NCBI RefSeq assembly: GCF_947500695.1 | Contig: NZ_CANMSS010000006.1 | Coordinates: 235,041-299,040 of the forward strand | DNA: 64,000 nucleotides | Reading direction: 5' to 3' | Source of the DNA: an uncultured Pseudoteredinibacter sp. | GTDB taxonomy: Bacteria > Pseudomonadota > Gammaproteobacteria > Pseudomonadales > Cellvibrionaceae | In this document: one piece after another, positions 26,525-35,247 of the stretch | Layout of the letters: each line of letters opens with the position of its first letter | How positions within the stretch are numbered: position 1 is the stretch's first letter | The notes under the pieces: model-generated | Databases searched by the model: none | What the model saw: only the letters and a program-made list of their open reading frames with translations | Told to the model about the DNA's origin: nothing | Made by a program: the position numbers and the translations under genes

Positions 26525-27478
26525 CTAAAGCGTCTTAGTGAAGTGCTCACTTACAGCATCAACCGCTTTCTTTACAGCCAGCTCTTGATCATAGAAATCA
26601 AACTGTGAAATATTATCCAGCCAAACCGCCTTAACATTAGGGCCAGATTTTTCTACATACTGTTCGGCACCGGCGGGTAATGCCATCGCCTCAGAGGCAA
26701 CCACTAGGACCGGTTTTGTTTGTTGGCTTGCGCTTTGCAGTGCATTGTAGTTCAACCAACCTTCCCAAGACGCTAAGTTAAATTGGTTATCGTATTCGGG
26801 AATTAAGCCTCGATTTACCTCAGTATAGTAAGGTGCCTGAAACATCAGTGCTTCTTCATTGCTCCGACTCGCTGCTTCGATAAATTGGTTTAAACCTCTG
26901 AATTTTTCCGCCACTGAGAGTAGATTTTCGACGCCCTCAGCTCCACCATAAATAGATTCCACTAGAACCCTATCATGTAGCCAAGGCGCGACAACGGCCA
27001 CGGACTTCAAATTGTTCGAGCTAATAGCGGCATCCAACATATATCCAGATGAAGCACAAATGCCCAAACCAGCCAATCTCGAAGAATCAACACCCTTTAT
27101 CGAGCCAGCAGCCTCGATCACCGCGGTAATATCTTCAATTTTACGAGTAGGATCTTCCAAAAACTTGATATCATCGGCCGATTGCCCCCAGCCCCTGAAA
27201 TCAAAGCTTAATGCGGCGAAACCTTTCTCAGCCAAAGCCTTTGCATAGACTGCCGGCATTTGCTCTTTCACGGTTGTCCATGCGCCAGTTACGATAACCA
27301 AAGGCGGATTCTCTTTACCCTCTGGCAAATATAAGTTAGCAGCAAGTTTGCCTACCCGAGTTTCTAGCTCTAAAGATTTCATCTCAATAGACTCCGTTGT
27401 GATAATAGAAGATTGTCCATTCGCTAATACGAATGGCGTAAATAGAACCAACAGAAATATGAAAATAAACTTTTGCAT
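26525..27478 (-). CDS. exported alpha/beta hydrolase with Cys at the nucleophile position
   Basis: 317 residues. Residues 1-19 are a signal peptide. The fold motifs are LVIVTGAWTTVKEQ (oxyanion strand), SFDFRGWGQSAD and GLGICASSGYMLDAA near residue 140. The nucleophile elbow reads G-x-C-x-S, so Cys replaces the usual Ser, as in dienelactone hydrolase. Near the C-terminus the block where relatives have T-H-x-D-x-Y reads S-Q-F-D-F-Y, so the catalytic His may be missing. Activity is therefore uncertain. GGAGG five bases before the ATG supports the start. It is between the reductase fusion and the SnoaL gene. Confidence 0.82.
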   Translation of the reverse strand: MQKFIFIFLLVLFTPFVLANGQSSIITTESIEMKSLELETRVGKLAANLYLPEGKENPPLVIVTGAWTTVKEQMPAVYAKALAEKGFAALSFDFRGWGQSADDIKFLEDPTRKIEDITAVIEAAGSIKGVDSSRLAGLGICASSGYMLDAAISSNNLKSVAVVAPWLHDRVLVESIYGGAEGVENLLSVAEKFRGLNQFIEAASRSNEEALMFQAPYYTEVNRGLIPEYDNQFNLASWEGWLNYNALQSASQQTKPVLVVASEAMALPAGAEQYVEKSGPNVKAVWLDNISQFDFYDQELAVKKAVDAVSEHFTKTL

Positions 27479-27532
27479 CGACGCCTCCAGTTCAATAGTT
27501 GATAGGAGGCATCATAGGGCCTGTCGGCTATC

Positions 27533-27560
27533 AATGATTGAACAAAGCTGCTCAATCATT
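27533..27560. terminator. 9-bp hairpin between reductase and hydrolase genes
   Basis: AATGATTGA (27533-27541) pairs with TCAATCATT (27552-27560). It lies just after the minus-strand reductase stop and before the hydrolase ribosome site. No U tract, so it may attenuate or punctuate the operon mRNA. Confidence 0.35.
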
Positions 27561-27566
27561 TGTACT

Positions 27567-28535
27567 TTATTGCAACACTTCCACCCTATACTCACTGATG
27601 CTGATAGACTGCTGATCATCAAGCTCTAGCTGCCAGTATTCATTCACCAGTAAGTTTAAGTCCTCACCATTAAATGGCGAATCACTCTGGGTTTGAGCAA
27701 TCAAACGTACACGAATCTCGACTTGGTATTGATCACCTTCGAGCGCTTTGATGGACAGCTGTTCTACCTGATGTTCACAGGGTGATTTAAAGTTTTCGCG
27801 TGCCAATTGATACCAATCTTTAAAGCCTGCATGGCCCTTGAACTCTCCTTCGGGGGAAGACCATACTAAGTCCTTGGAAAGATGTTCGAGAAAGAAGTCC
27901 GGGCTTTCCCCCAAATGATCAAACTCAGCAAACCAGTCGGAAACAAACTTAGAAATTAGGTAGTCGGCATCGCCATGTAGTGTTTGTAAGCGTTTAATCA
28001 ACGCATCACCATGAACATCAGCTCTTCGCTCAACCTCTTCCAAAGTGTTATACACCCCAGGGATATAGACCATTCGATGACTATAAACTGCTTTGACAAA
28101 GTTCATGCCAGCCAAATAGGCGGTTTGCTGCAGTGGGTGTAAGAACTGCTCGATACTAAAGTGGTTGTAACCCAAAGGTTGATAGGATTCTGCAGGACCA
28201 CCAATCGTAAATGATAGTAAAAGATTCTTACCTTTTAACTTGTCGCCGTTTGCGCCATAGGCAAAATCGTAGGCAAACACATCGTCCAACCATTTTTTCA
28301 ATAAAGCGGGAACGGAGTACCAGTAAAATGGGTACTGCAAAACCACAGTATCTGCCGCAAGTAGAGCCGCTTGCTCTGCCTCCACATCAATCTGATAGTC
28401 TGGGTACAAAGCACCTAGATCTCGTACGCTCACATTATCGAGCTGTTCTTGCAAGCGATTGATTACGCGTTGGTTAGCATTAGATTCTGCTAGATTCGGG
28501 TGCCCAGAGATGACTAGGACCTGTGGTTTGCTCAT
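27567..28535 (-). CDS. flavodoxin-fold NAD(P)H oxidoreductase fused to SnoaL-like domain
   Basis: 322 residues. Residues 1-195 are a KefF/MdaB/NQO1-like domain: QVLVISGHPNLAESNANQRV (FMN phosphate loop), VVLQYPFYWYSVPALLKKWLDDVF (the conserved P-x-x-x-x-x-P-A-x-L-K-x-W-x-D) and TIGGPAESY. Residues about 200-322 are a SnoaL-like domain (DYLISKFVSDWFAEFD, LSKDLVWSSPEGEFKGHAGFKDWY). The enzyme would reduce quinones or electrophiles with two electrons; the fused domain may bind or process the product. It is the first gene of a minus-strand group with the hydrolase and the free SnoaL protein, divergent from a LysR gene that may control it. Confidence 0.88.
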   Translation of the reverse strand: MSKPQVLVISGHPNLAESNANQRVINRLQEQLDNVSVRDLGALYPDYQIDVEAEQAALLAADTVVLQYPFYWYSVPALLKKWLDDVFAYDFAYGANGDKLKGKNLLLSFTIGGPAESYQPLGYNHFSIEQFLHPLQQTAYLAGMNFVKAVYSHRMVYIPGVYNTLEEVERRADVHGDALIKRLQTLHGDADYLISKFVSDWFAEFDHLGESPDFFLEHLSKDLVWSSPEGEFKGHAGFKDWYQLARENFKSPCEHQVEQLSIKALEGDQYQVEIRVRLIAQTQSDSPFNGEDLNLLVNEYWQLELDDQQSISISEYRVEVLQ

Positions 28536-28722
28536 GTTATGACTCCTTCGACGAATTTGATCATTAGCGATTTGCCTGGTCTACCATGCTACCCAGTGCA
28601 ACTGTTAATTTTTAGATGATCTTTACTTAGTTCACTATTTGATAAAAACTAACAATCAGTAGAGGCATGTGTGGTAGTCAAGCACCCCAGAGGCCTAGTC
28701 AGGCCGCTAAAGGAGAATCACA

Positions 28723-29619
28723 ATGAAAGGCTCAACTTTTAACCAATTAAGGATCTTTGAAGCCATCGTAGCCGAAGGCAGTATCCGTGGGGCTGCTCGT
28801 CGCCTCTCTATGGCGGCGCCCAGCGTGAGCCTGGCCTTGCAACAACTGGAGACGCAGCTCGATTTACCGCTGTTTCAACGCAGTACTCGCAAGATTGAAC
28901 TTACCGAGGCGGGTCTTTTGTTATCGCAGAGAATAGATGGACTAATGAATGAATTAGATCTGGCCTTTGAAAGTGTGCAGGATTTAAGCTCACAACCCAG
29001 CGGGGTCGTCAGTTTAAATCTGCCTCATTTTGCTTTTGAGTGTTTAATAAAACCGATTTATGCCGAATTTTGTGAGCGCTATCCAGATATTGAGTTAGAG
29101 CTTTATATCGATGATGCCAAGGTGGATATTCTCGAAACAGGACATGATATAGGCATTCGATTCGGGCATATGTTGGCACCCAATACGGTGGCTTACCCAC
29201 TGAGCAAGGAATTAAAAGACGCACTCTTTGTTTCGCCGGCTTATGCCGAAAAACACGGCGTCCCTACAACTCCAGATGAGCTACAAGGACACAAGCTAAT
29301 TCGTTACCGTTTTATTGGCTCGAATAAGCTCATAAATCTACGTTTAAATAACAATGGCCAAGAAATCCAACTTGCGATGCCCACCGCCTTAGTGGCGAAT
29401 AATACCGACGTTATGGTAGATGCAGCCATACAAGGTCTAGGGGTAGGACGTATGGCACTTCCGCTGGTAGAAGCTAAGTTTGATAAGGGAGAATTAATTC
29501 CGGTAATGGAGGATTATTGGTTAAGCATACCAGCATTGCATATATATTTTTTGCAAAACAGTCAAAAGACAAAACGAGTTAGAGTTCTTGTCGATTTTCT
29601 CAAAGAAAAATATTTCTGA
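28723..29619 (+). CDS. LysR-family transcriptional regulator
   Basis: 298 residues. The N-terminal winged helix-turn-helix is clear (LRIFEAIVAEGSIRGAARRL, PSVSLALQQLETQLDLPLFQ, STRKIELTEAG), followed by a LysR substrate-binding domain. It is divergent from the reductase fusion with 187 bases between, the standard arrangement for a LysR protein regulating its neighbour. GGAG is just upstream of the ATG. The co-inducer is unknown, perhaps an electrophile or quinone. Confidence 0.93.
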   Translation: MKGSTFNQLRIFEAIVAEGSIRGAARRLSMAAPSVSLALQQLETQLDLPLFQRSTRKIELTEAGLLLSQRIDGLMNELDLAFESVQDLSSQPSGVVSLNLPHFAFECLIKPIYAEFCERYPDIELELYIDDAKVDILETGHDIGIRFGHMLAPNTVAYPLSKELKDALFVSPAYAEKHGVPTTPDELQGHKLIRYRFIGSNKLINLRLNNNGQEIQLAMPTALVANNTDVMVDAAIQGLGVGRMALPLVEAKFDKGELIPVMEDYWLSIPALHIYFLQNSQKTKRVRVLVDFLKEKYF

Positions 29620-29844
29620 GTAAACCGGTAAGTGGATACTTTGAAAAATTTGGAGTTAACACTAAAAATAGGCTCTATAAATTCGAACACTAAAGACAAA
29701 TTATTGGTGATATGCGCCAGCAAATTAAGAAATGTAAGTCCCACTAAGCTTATAACTGCAATATCTTTGGCAAAGCCCTGCACTTGCAATTAAGCTAGTG
29801 GGGTATTTATATCTAATCAAATTTTCTTTTGCCGAGGCCATTTT

Positions 29845-30684
29845 ATGAGCGAGCAAGAATATACCCCAGCGGCGGTTTGGACTTGGGACAAAAACGATGA
29901 CAATCGATTTGCCAGCATTAACCGCCCTATTGCCGGACCAACCCACGATAAAGATCTACCTGTAGGCGAGCATCCATTTCAGTTGTACTCCTTAGCCACT
30001 CCTAACGGTGTAAAAGTTACCGTGATGCTCGAAGAGCTACTCGCCCTTGGGCACCAGGGCGCGGAGTATGACGCCTGGATTACCAACATTATGGAGGGTG
30101 ATCAGTTCGGCAGTGGCTTTGTATCGGTAAACCCTAATTCAAAAATTCCAGCGCTGCATGATCGCAGCAGTGAAGAACCAATCCGGGTATTTGAATCTGG
30201 AGCAATTTTGATGCACCTTGCGGAGAAGTTTGGTGAGTTTTTACCAACTGAGCCGGCCGCCCGCGCGGAGTGTTTATCATGGTTATTCTGGCAAATGGGT
30301 AGCGCACCCTATCTTGGCGGTGGTTTCGGACACTTCTACGCTTATGCCCCAACCAAACAGGAATATCCGATAAATCGCTTTACCATGGAAGTTAAGCGTC
30401 AACTAGACGTGCTTAACCGCAATTTGTCGGAGCGTCGTTTTTTATGCGGTGATGAATACACTATCGCCGATATCGCTAACTATCCTTGGTATGGCGTCTT
30501 GGTCGAAGGGCATTTATACAATGCCGCCGAGTTTTTGGATGTTGAATCTTATACTCATGTGCGACGCTGGGCAGATGAAATTAGCGCCCGCCCTGCTGTG
30601 CAACGTGGCCGTAAGGTCAACCGTGTTTGGGGTGAAGAGCATGAGCAAGTTAAGGAGCGACACAGCGCTAGCGACTTAGATTAA
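29845..30684 (+). CDS. yghU: YghU-type glutathione transferase/disulfide-bond reductase
   Basis: 279 residues. The N-terminal extension (EYTPAAVWTWDKNDDNRFAS, NRPIAGPTHDKDLPVG) is characteristic of YghU. A thioredoxin-like domain (about 45-130, with the T-P-N-G-x-K-V turn and the VFESGAILMHLAE glutathione-binding block) is followed by the helical domain (GDEYTIADIANYPW). E. coli YghU binds two glutathione molecules and reduces disulfide bonds. Length agrees with the family (about 288). It fits the neighbouring electrophile-handling genes. Confidence 0.92.
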   Translation: MSEQEYTPAAVWTWDKNDDNRFASINRPIAGPTHDKDLPVGEHPFQLYSLATPNGVKVTVMLEELLALGHQGAEYDAWITNIMEGDQFGSGFVSVNPNSKIPALHDRSSEEPIRVFESGAILMHLAEKFGEFLPTEPAARAECLSWLFWQMGSAPYLGGGFGHFYAYAPTKQEYPINRFTMEVKRQLDVLNRNLSERRFLCGDEYTIADIANYPWYGVLVEGHLYNAAEFLDVESYTHVRRWADEISARPAVQRGRKVNRVWGEEHEQVKERHSASDLD

Positions 30685-30697
30685 GAGCTGATAAGCG

Positions 30698-30723
30698 GCC
30701 TGCTGTGCAGATTCATAGCAGGC
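30698..30723 (+). terminator. probable terminator of yghU
   Basis: GCCTGCT (30698-30704) pairs with AGCAGGC (30717-30723), followed by TTCCTTT. It lies 14 bases after the yghU stop. The T tract is weak. Confidence 0.5.
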
Positions 30724-30828
30724 TTCCTTTGATCACAGCTGCTCAATTAACCCCTACACTGGCGATTGCCCCCACCCCTGCTTGGCCTTACTATAAATAC
30801 GATAACAACAACGAATAAAGGCTTTGCA

Positions 30829-31221
30829 ATGAGCTACGAATCTTTGATGTTTTTGCATTTACTGACCGTTGGCCCAGCCGCCTTAATCGGTATATATCTT
30901 TTTTTACGCCGCAAAGGCACTGCAATACATAAGCTCTTAGGAAAGATTTACATGGTGTTAATGTTACTCACAGGGCTTATCACTCTTTTCATGCCAGCTG
31001 CTATAGGTAGCCGTCTTTTCGGGCATTTTGGCTTCATACACCTATTTAGCCTGCTCACACTTTATGCTGTGCCTTCCGCGTACCTAGCTGCACGCAGGGG
31101 AAATATAGTCGCGCACAAGAGCGCAATGTTAGGGTTATTTATCGGCGGCGTATTGATTGCTGGGACCTTTGCTTTTATGCCGGGGCGCATCCTGCACAGT
31201 TGGCTTTTCGGCGCCGCCTAA
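30829..31221 (+). CDS. DUF2306-like four-helix membrane protein
   Basis: 130 residues from ATG at 30829, which has AAAGG nine bases upstream; an earlier in-frame start at 30766 is less likely. Four membrane helices, with His in the first (SLMFLHLLTVGPAALIG), then RRKGTAIHKLLGKIYMVLML and HKSAMLGLFIGG. The R-x-K-G-x-x-x-H-K-x-x-G-x-x-Y block is the DUF2306 signature. Function unknown; conserved histidines suggest a heme-binding or redox membrane protein, but this is inference. Confidence 0.75.
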   Translation: MSYESLMFLHLLTVGPAALIGIYLFLRRKGTAIHKLLGKIYMVLMLLTGLITLFMPAAIGSRLFGHFGFIHLFSLLTLYAVPSAYLAARRGNIVAHKSAMLGLFIGGVLIAGTFAFMPGRILHSWLFGAA

Positions 31222-31260
31222 AACCCCAAATGAAAACCATTATCACTTTCCATATTCAGT

Positions 31261-31278
31261 GTTATGTTATAACATTAT
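31261..31278 (+). promoter_or_regulatory. Zur-like operator upstream of merC and COG0523 genes
   Basis: GTTATGTTATAACATTAT has a 12-bp perfect palindromic core (31264-31275) and matches the Zur box pattern of gammaproteobacteria as I remember it. It is 34 bases before the MerC-like start, where it would overlap the promoter. The downstream COG0523 gene is a typical Zur target. Confidence 0.75.
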
Positions 31279-31311
31279 GATTTCACTTCCCCCCTAGCTA
31301 ACAAGGACACC

Positions 31312-31719
31312 ATGATTAAAGCCAGCCAACTGGGTGATAGATTCGCCATTAGCCTTTCCGCACTTTGTAGCATTCATTGCCTCGCGACACCTATTCTGCT
31401 GGCGGCATTGCCCTCTCTGACGGGCTTAGCGTTACTGGACGAAGCATTTCACAGCTGGATGGTTCTGGCTGTAGTACCATGCAGCCTGTTAAGCCTTTTA
31501 ATAGGCTGCAGAGAGCACCGTCAAGGCTCCGTCGCCTGGCTTGGCCTACTTGGTATTGCCATCTTGCTAGCGCCACTGGTATTAGGCCATGAAACCGTTG
31601 GCGAGTGGGGTGAAAAAGCCTTGAGTGTGGTAGCGGCAATCGTTATTGCCTTGGCACACTGGAAAAACTACCGCCTTTGCCAAACAGAGCGATGCACATG
31701 CGATGAGAAACCTATTTAG
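31312..31719 (+). CDS. MerC-domain membrane protein
   Basis: 135 residues, four membrane helices. The first helix holds the MerC metal motif as ALCSIHCLATP, and the tail has a CxxxxCxC cluster (LCQTERCTCDE). MerC proteins move mercury in mer operons, but stand-alone versions behind Zur boxes are thought to handle zinc. No merA, merT or merR is present, so zinc uptake or handling is more likely than mercury resistance. The COG0523 gene follows after eight bases in the same operon. Confidence 0.88.
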   Translation: MIKASQLGDRFAISLSALCSIHCLATPILLAALPSLTGLALLDEAFHSWMVLAVVPCSLLSLLIGCREHRQGSVAWLGLLGIAILLAPLVLGHETVGEWGEKALSVVAAIVIALAHWKNYRLCQTERCTCDEKPI

Positions 31720-31727
31720 ATTAAGCC

Positions 31728-32747
31728 ATGACTATTAAAGCTGTACCTTGCAACATCATTACCGGCTTTTTAGGTGTTGGTAAAACCAGCAGTATATTAA
31801 ACCTGCTCAAACAAAAACCCGAAAATGAGCGCTGGGCTGTTTTAGTCAACGAGTTCGGTGAAATTGGCATCGACGGAAAGCTCATCGAATCACAACAACA
31901 AGATCAAATTTTTGTCCGAGAAGTGCCCGGCGGATGTATGTGTTGTGCCGCGGGCCTGCCCATGCATATTGCCTTGAATCAATTGCTACAGCGAGCCAAA
32001 CCTGACCGCCTACTCATTGAACCAAGCGGCCTGGGCCATCCAAAAGAAGTCATGGAAGTATTGCATGCCGAGCACTATCAAGATGTGCTGGATATTCAAA
32101 AGTGCCTGACCTTGATTGATGCTCGCAAACTCAATGATGAGCGATACACAGAAAACCCCATCTATTTACAACAGGTGACTATTGCTGATGTTGTAGTCGC
32201 CAATAAAGAAGATCTATATCGCCCAGAACATAAGCAGTTATTACACAGCTTTTTAGACTCCCAAGGAAAATCACAAGTAAAGACAGTCTTTTGCAGTCAA
32301 GGTGATTTCCCTTTCGAGCTTTTATCAGGAGCCAGTGGCTTTCAATTGCAGAAATGCTGCTCTCACCATCATGATTCGGCAGCCGAGGAAGAATCAGCAG
32401 AAGAAGCGTTAGCTATTAATAGTTTTGAAGAAGCCGTTATCCCCCAAGAAGGCTTTATTAGTCAAAGCAATAGCTCCGAAGAGTTTTCCAGCATTGGTTG
32501 GCGCTTCTCCCCCAATGTACTGTTTAATCATTCTAAGCTTTATGCTTGGGCAAACGAGCTATTGGCCGAGCGAATGAAAGCCGTTTGTATTACCGAAAGC
32601 GGCGTTTGGGGCTTTAACAAAACCCCAGACGGACTACAGGAAATCGAACTAGATGACTGTATGGAAAGTCGATTCGAGATTATAGCTAGCAAGCTCGACC
32701 CGAACTGGGAAAAGGAATTGTTGGCCTGTCGCCTGCCAAGCGCTTAA
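31728..32747 (+). CDS. COG0523 (CobW/ZigA/YeiR-type) GTP-dependent zinc chaperone
   Basis: 339 residues. Walker A GFLGVGKTSS at about 13-21, the metal motif GGCMCCAAG near residue 65 (CxCC), Walker B-like LLIEPSGLGHP, and NKED for guanine recognition near residue 160. A metal-binding stretch KCCSHHHDS lies near residue 210. The C-terminal CobW domain has WRFSPNVLFN, GVWGF and related strands. These GTPases deliver zinc to client proteins when zinc is scarce. The Zur-like box and MerC partner support that role. Confidence 0.93.
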   Translation: MTIKAVPCNIITGFLGVGKTSSILNLLKQKPENERWAVLVNEFGEIGIDGKLIESQQQDQIFVREVPGGCMCCAAGLPMHIALNQLLQRAKPDRLLIEPSGLGHPKEVMEVLHAEHYQDVLDIQKCLTLIDARKLNDERYTENPIYLQQVTIADVVVANKEDLYRPEHKQLLHSFLDSQGKSQVKTVFCSQGDFPFELLSGASGFQLQKCCSHHHDSAAEEESAEEALAINSFEEAVIPQEGFISQSNSSEEFSSIGWRFSPNVLFNHSKLYAWANELLAERMKAVCITESGVWGFNKTPDGLQEIELDDCMESRFEIIASKLDPNWEKELLACRLPSA

Positions 32748-32760
32748 CAAACTCACTCAA

Positions 32761-32795
32761 AACGCCTAGGTCACTCTAGCATTAGCCTAGGCGTT
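32761..32795. terminator. shared hairpin between convergent genes
   Basis: AACGCCTAGG (32761-32770) pairs with CCTAGGCGTT (32786-32795). It begins 14 bases after the COG0523 stop and 14 bases from the convergent protease stop; likely works on both strands although the T runs are short. Confidence 0.6.
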
Positions 32796-32808
32796 CAAAG
32801 TTTTGGCT

Positions 32809-34365
32809 TTAGTTTTTACAACTTACCTCTGCAAGGTTACTCAGCCTTGTCATTGGCATACTGCCACTTCCCATGGAACTGCTGCTCCAACTCAGTGTCG
32901 CTTTGCTACAGTCCTCTGGGTCGAGCGCGAGGTCTAGACTTCCCCAATTACTACGAGTGATATTATTTGCATTAAAGGCCGTACCAAATTCACCACCTGA
33001 CACAGTAATCGCTTGAGTTTCTATGGCGGGCCCAACGACTTTGCCGGTGCCTACGATCCACAGTGGCGCTCCGGCCTGATCGAAGGTATACCAATAAATC
33101 ACGGCTCTGCCATCATTCAAAACCTCTACCGACAGACCGTGCCCCGATTGCTCTGGGTTATACCAAGATGCACTGGCATTCGCCGAGGCTACTGGATAAA
33201 ACAAAGGATGCGCCTTAAGTACAGTCGCCTGCTGAGCGCTCATATTAAAAGGCATAAAATCAGCAACGCCACTGTAAAACATATAATTGCTGGCGCCACC
33301 GTCTCTACCACATTCAAAATCATCTACGGCCTTATCTCCAGCACGGCCATCAACACCTAAGTTGCTACGCCCATCGAAATCTCGCAAAGCACACTCCAAA
33401 GTATCACTAAAGCTATCATGCTTTTCGCCACTTTCTTCGGTGGTATGCGGTATAGACATCAAATGTGACATCTCATGCACTAGATTTGCCGCGTGCCCCG
33501 CTATATCACCACCATAAGCTCGCTCCGACATCAATACACAACTGTTACGATAATTTTCATGCATGACCGTTGCAGGTAGACCAGGTGAAACACCAGCAAT
33601 ACCACTTACCTGCGATGAGCTAATCGTCTCGACCAGACCAATATTCAATGCGCGACCAGAACCAAAATCCTGCCCCAAACGTTGGCACAGTGCCGGTATT
33701 TCATCTTCGTTGGTGTCCGCGAAGCTAGCAAGCAAGCTCTGATCGGCTTCCTGAATATTTAATTTACCAGGACGCAGCTGGTGTGGGCGCATTAATCGGC
33801 TTATTTCGCTCACTAAACCCGTTTTAAAACTGTCACTCAAACTACGCTGGCGAGTGTTTGCACTACGATCTAAAACCAAGATATTAATATCTATGGCCTG
33901 ACTACCATTAACGTGCTGCTTGAAAACAGCGCGCACATCCATAGCTCGGGTATCGCCACCATTCGAAATGGCACGAATTTTATATTTTCCTGCCTTTAGC
34001 TGACTATCTGGGTGATTATTACTAGGTAACAATACAGCAAAATCAGCAAGGTTACCGAAGGCGTCTTTACTTACATTGCCCGTCACATCAATACTATCGC
34101 CATTGATAGCCGCTGAATAAATAACCTTACCTGTTGGATCAACAATCCGGTCAACCAACACTTCTGCATCTGCAGCTACCGTTCGCCCAGTAATATACAT
34201 AGAACGATCCGAGCTTAATACGTCAACAGTAAACTCTTGTCCAAATTGTACATTCTGTATTTCTACAATACGCAAGTCATCCATTGTGGCGGATTGCGCC
34301 CAAATAGAATGCGCAGTCGCTACTGATAACAGGAGCAGCGCCGTTCGAATAAAAGGTCTAAACAT
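32809..34365 (-). CDS. exported zincin-type metalloprotease with C-terminal Trp-rich domain
   Basis: 518 residues. Signal peptide 1-23 (ending SIWAQ). Residues 25-150 are a beta domain about pathway-free binding (Ig-like). A peptidase domain follows, with HEMSHLMSIPH near residues 297-307: HExxH plus a third His six residues on, a metzincin-like zinc site, followed by SYMF-type turn seen here as SNYMFYSG. The C-terminal 120 residues contain SASWYNPEQSGHGLSVEV and YWYTFDQAGAPLWIVGTG, a repeat module common in secreted proteins of Xanthomonadales and relatives. It is probably a secreted endopeptidase. It appears transcribed with the lipoprotein gene upstream. Confidence 0.82.
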   Translation of the reverse strand: MFRPFIRTALLLLSVATAHSIWAQSATMDDLRIVEIQNVQFGQEFTVDVLSSDRSMYITGRTVAADAEVLVDRIVDPTGKVIYSAAINGDSIDVTGNVSKDAFGNLADFAVLLPSNNHPDSQLKAGKYKIRAISNGGDTRAMDVRAVFKQHVNGSQAIDINILVLDRSANTRQRSLSDSFKTGLVSEISRLMRPHQLRPGKLNIQEADQSLLASFADTNEDEIPALCQRLGQDFGSGRALNIGLVETISSSQVSGIAGVSPGLPATVMHENYRNSCVLMSERAYGGDIAGHAANLVHEMSHLMSIPHTTEESGEKHDSFSDTLECALRDFDGRSNLGVDGRAGDKAVDDFECGRDGGASNYMFYSGVADFMPFNMSAQQATVLKAHPLFYPVASANASASWYNPEQSGHGLSVEVLNDGRAVIYWYTFDQAGAPLWIVGTGKVVGPAIETQAITVSGGEFGTAFNANNITRSNWGSLDLALDPEDCSKATLSWSSSSMGSGSMPMTRLSNLAEVSCKN

Positions 34366-34413
34366 TTCTGTGCTCTCTCATTTAAATTTAAGTACTTTCA
34401 AGTTCAAATTTCA

Positions 34414-35118
34414 TTAGAAATCGCTCAGCATTTCTTCGCGAATCTGTGTTTGTTTTGGAAAAATATCATTGTGCTTTTTAGCTTTTTTAAGAGGCTGGGT
34501 AAGCACTGGAAAGGCCGATATTTCTTTCTCACTCATCCAGTGAATATCGTCGGCTTTAGCGGCTTCTAATGTGTACCAATAGAAATCATCGCTACCCACC
34601 ATCGCTTGGTAGAAATCACGATAAGGTTTATGTTCTGGCGCTGTGCGCGGATACTCCAGTGCCTCCTGAAAACCATCACTCCAGGAGTGAACCCCCAACT
34701 GAGCTCCAGACTCCATTTCACGCTCAACCCCAGACATAAAAAGATCTACTGCGCCTGATGCAATAACACTGTCGCTTCTCAGATAGGTCGACAAGCCCTG
34801 ATTTCGAACGAAATGACACATTTGCAAATTTGTTTCGTCATCAATGCTGCCTGGCATCACCGTCAGAACGAGTGTTTTGACTTGGGGGTTGCTTTCAATA
34901 ACAGTTTTCATCTGCTCATAGCTTTTAGAATTGATAATGCCCATCAGATACAATTTATCGCCTTCAACCTTAGTTTCGGTTAAGCTTAGGTGATTCATCT
35001 GGAGCATAATCAACTGCTCACAGGCTGTTAGGAAAAGCGACGAAAAAAGCAACAGTGTAAGCGCCAGTGTTTTGGCTTTGAATAAGCGCAAGCGCTTAAA
35101 TATCGGTCTTAGATTCAT
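34414..35118 (-). CDS. ClpP/crotonase-fold lipoprotein (COG3904-like)
   Basis: 234 residues. Lipoprotein signal with LFLTAC and lipid-anchored Cys33. The mature part follows the ClpP-like order of COG3904 periplasmic proteins: LYLMGIINSKSYEQMKTVI, LVLTVMPGSIDDETNLQM, then SVIASGAVDLFMSGVEREM with the Ser in ASGAVD at the nucleophile site, then GAQLGVHSW with a His. It may be a periplasmic serine protease or a non-catalytic relative. It is 48 bases upstream of the zincin gene on the same strand, so the two may act together in envelope proteolysis. Confidence 0.75.
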   Translation of the reverse strand: MNLRPIFKRLRLFKAKTLALTLLLFSSLFLTACEQLIMLQMNHLSLTETKVEGDKLYLMGIINSKSYEQMKTVIESNPQVKTLVLTVMPGSIDDETNLQMCHFVRNQGLSTYLRSDSVIASGAVDLFMSGVEREMESGAQLGVHSWSDGFQEALEYPRTAPEHKPYRDFYQAMVGSDDFYWYTLEAAKADDIHWMSEKEISAFPVLTQPLKKAKKHNDIFPKQTQIREEMLSDF

Positions 35119-35247
35119 TAGCTAACCTCCATAGTTGAGACTCACCCTCACGGCTGAGCCCTTGGAGCACTAATTATCAAAAAACGATAGCAATTAGATA
35201 AGTTGCAAAGAGTATGACTTTGTCAGGGTTTGTAAGTAGGCACGAGC

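Noticed and set aside
31312..31719. Mercury resistance operon
   Set aside because: MerC-like alone with a COG0523 partner and a Zur-like box; no merA, merT, merP or merR.
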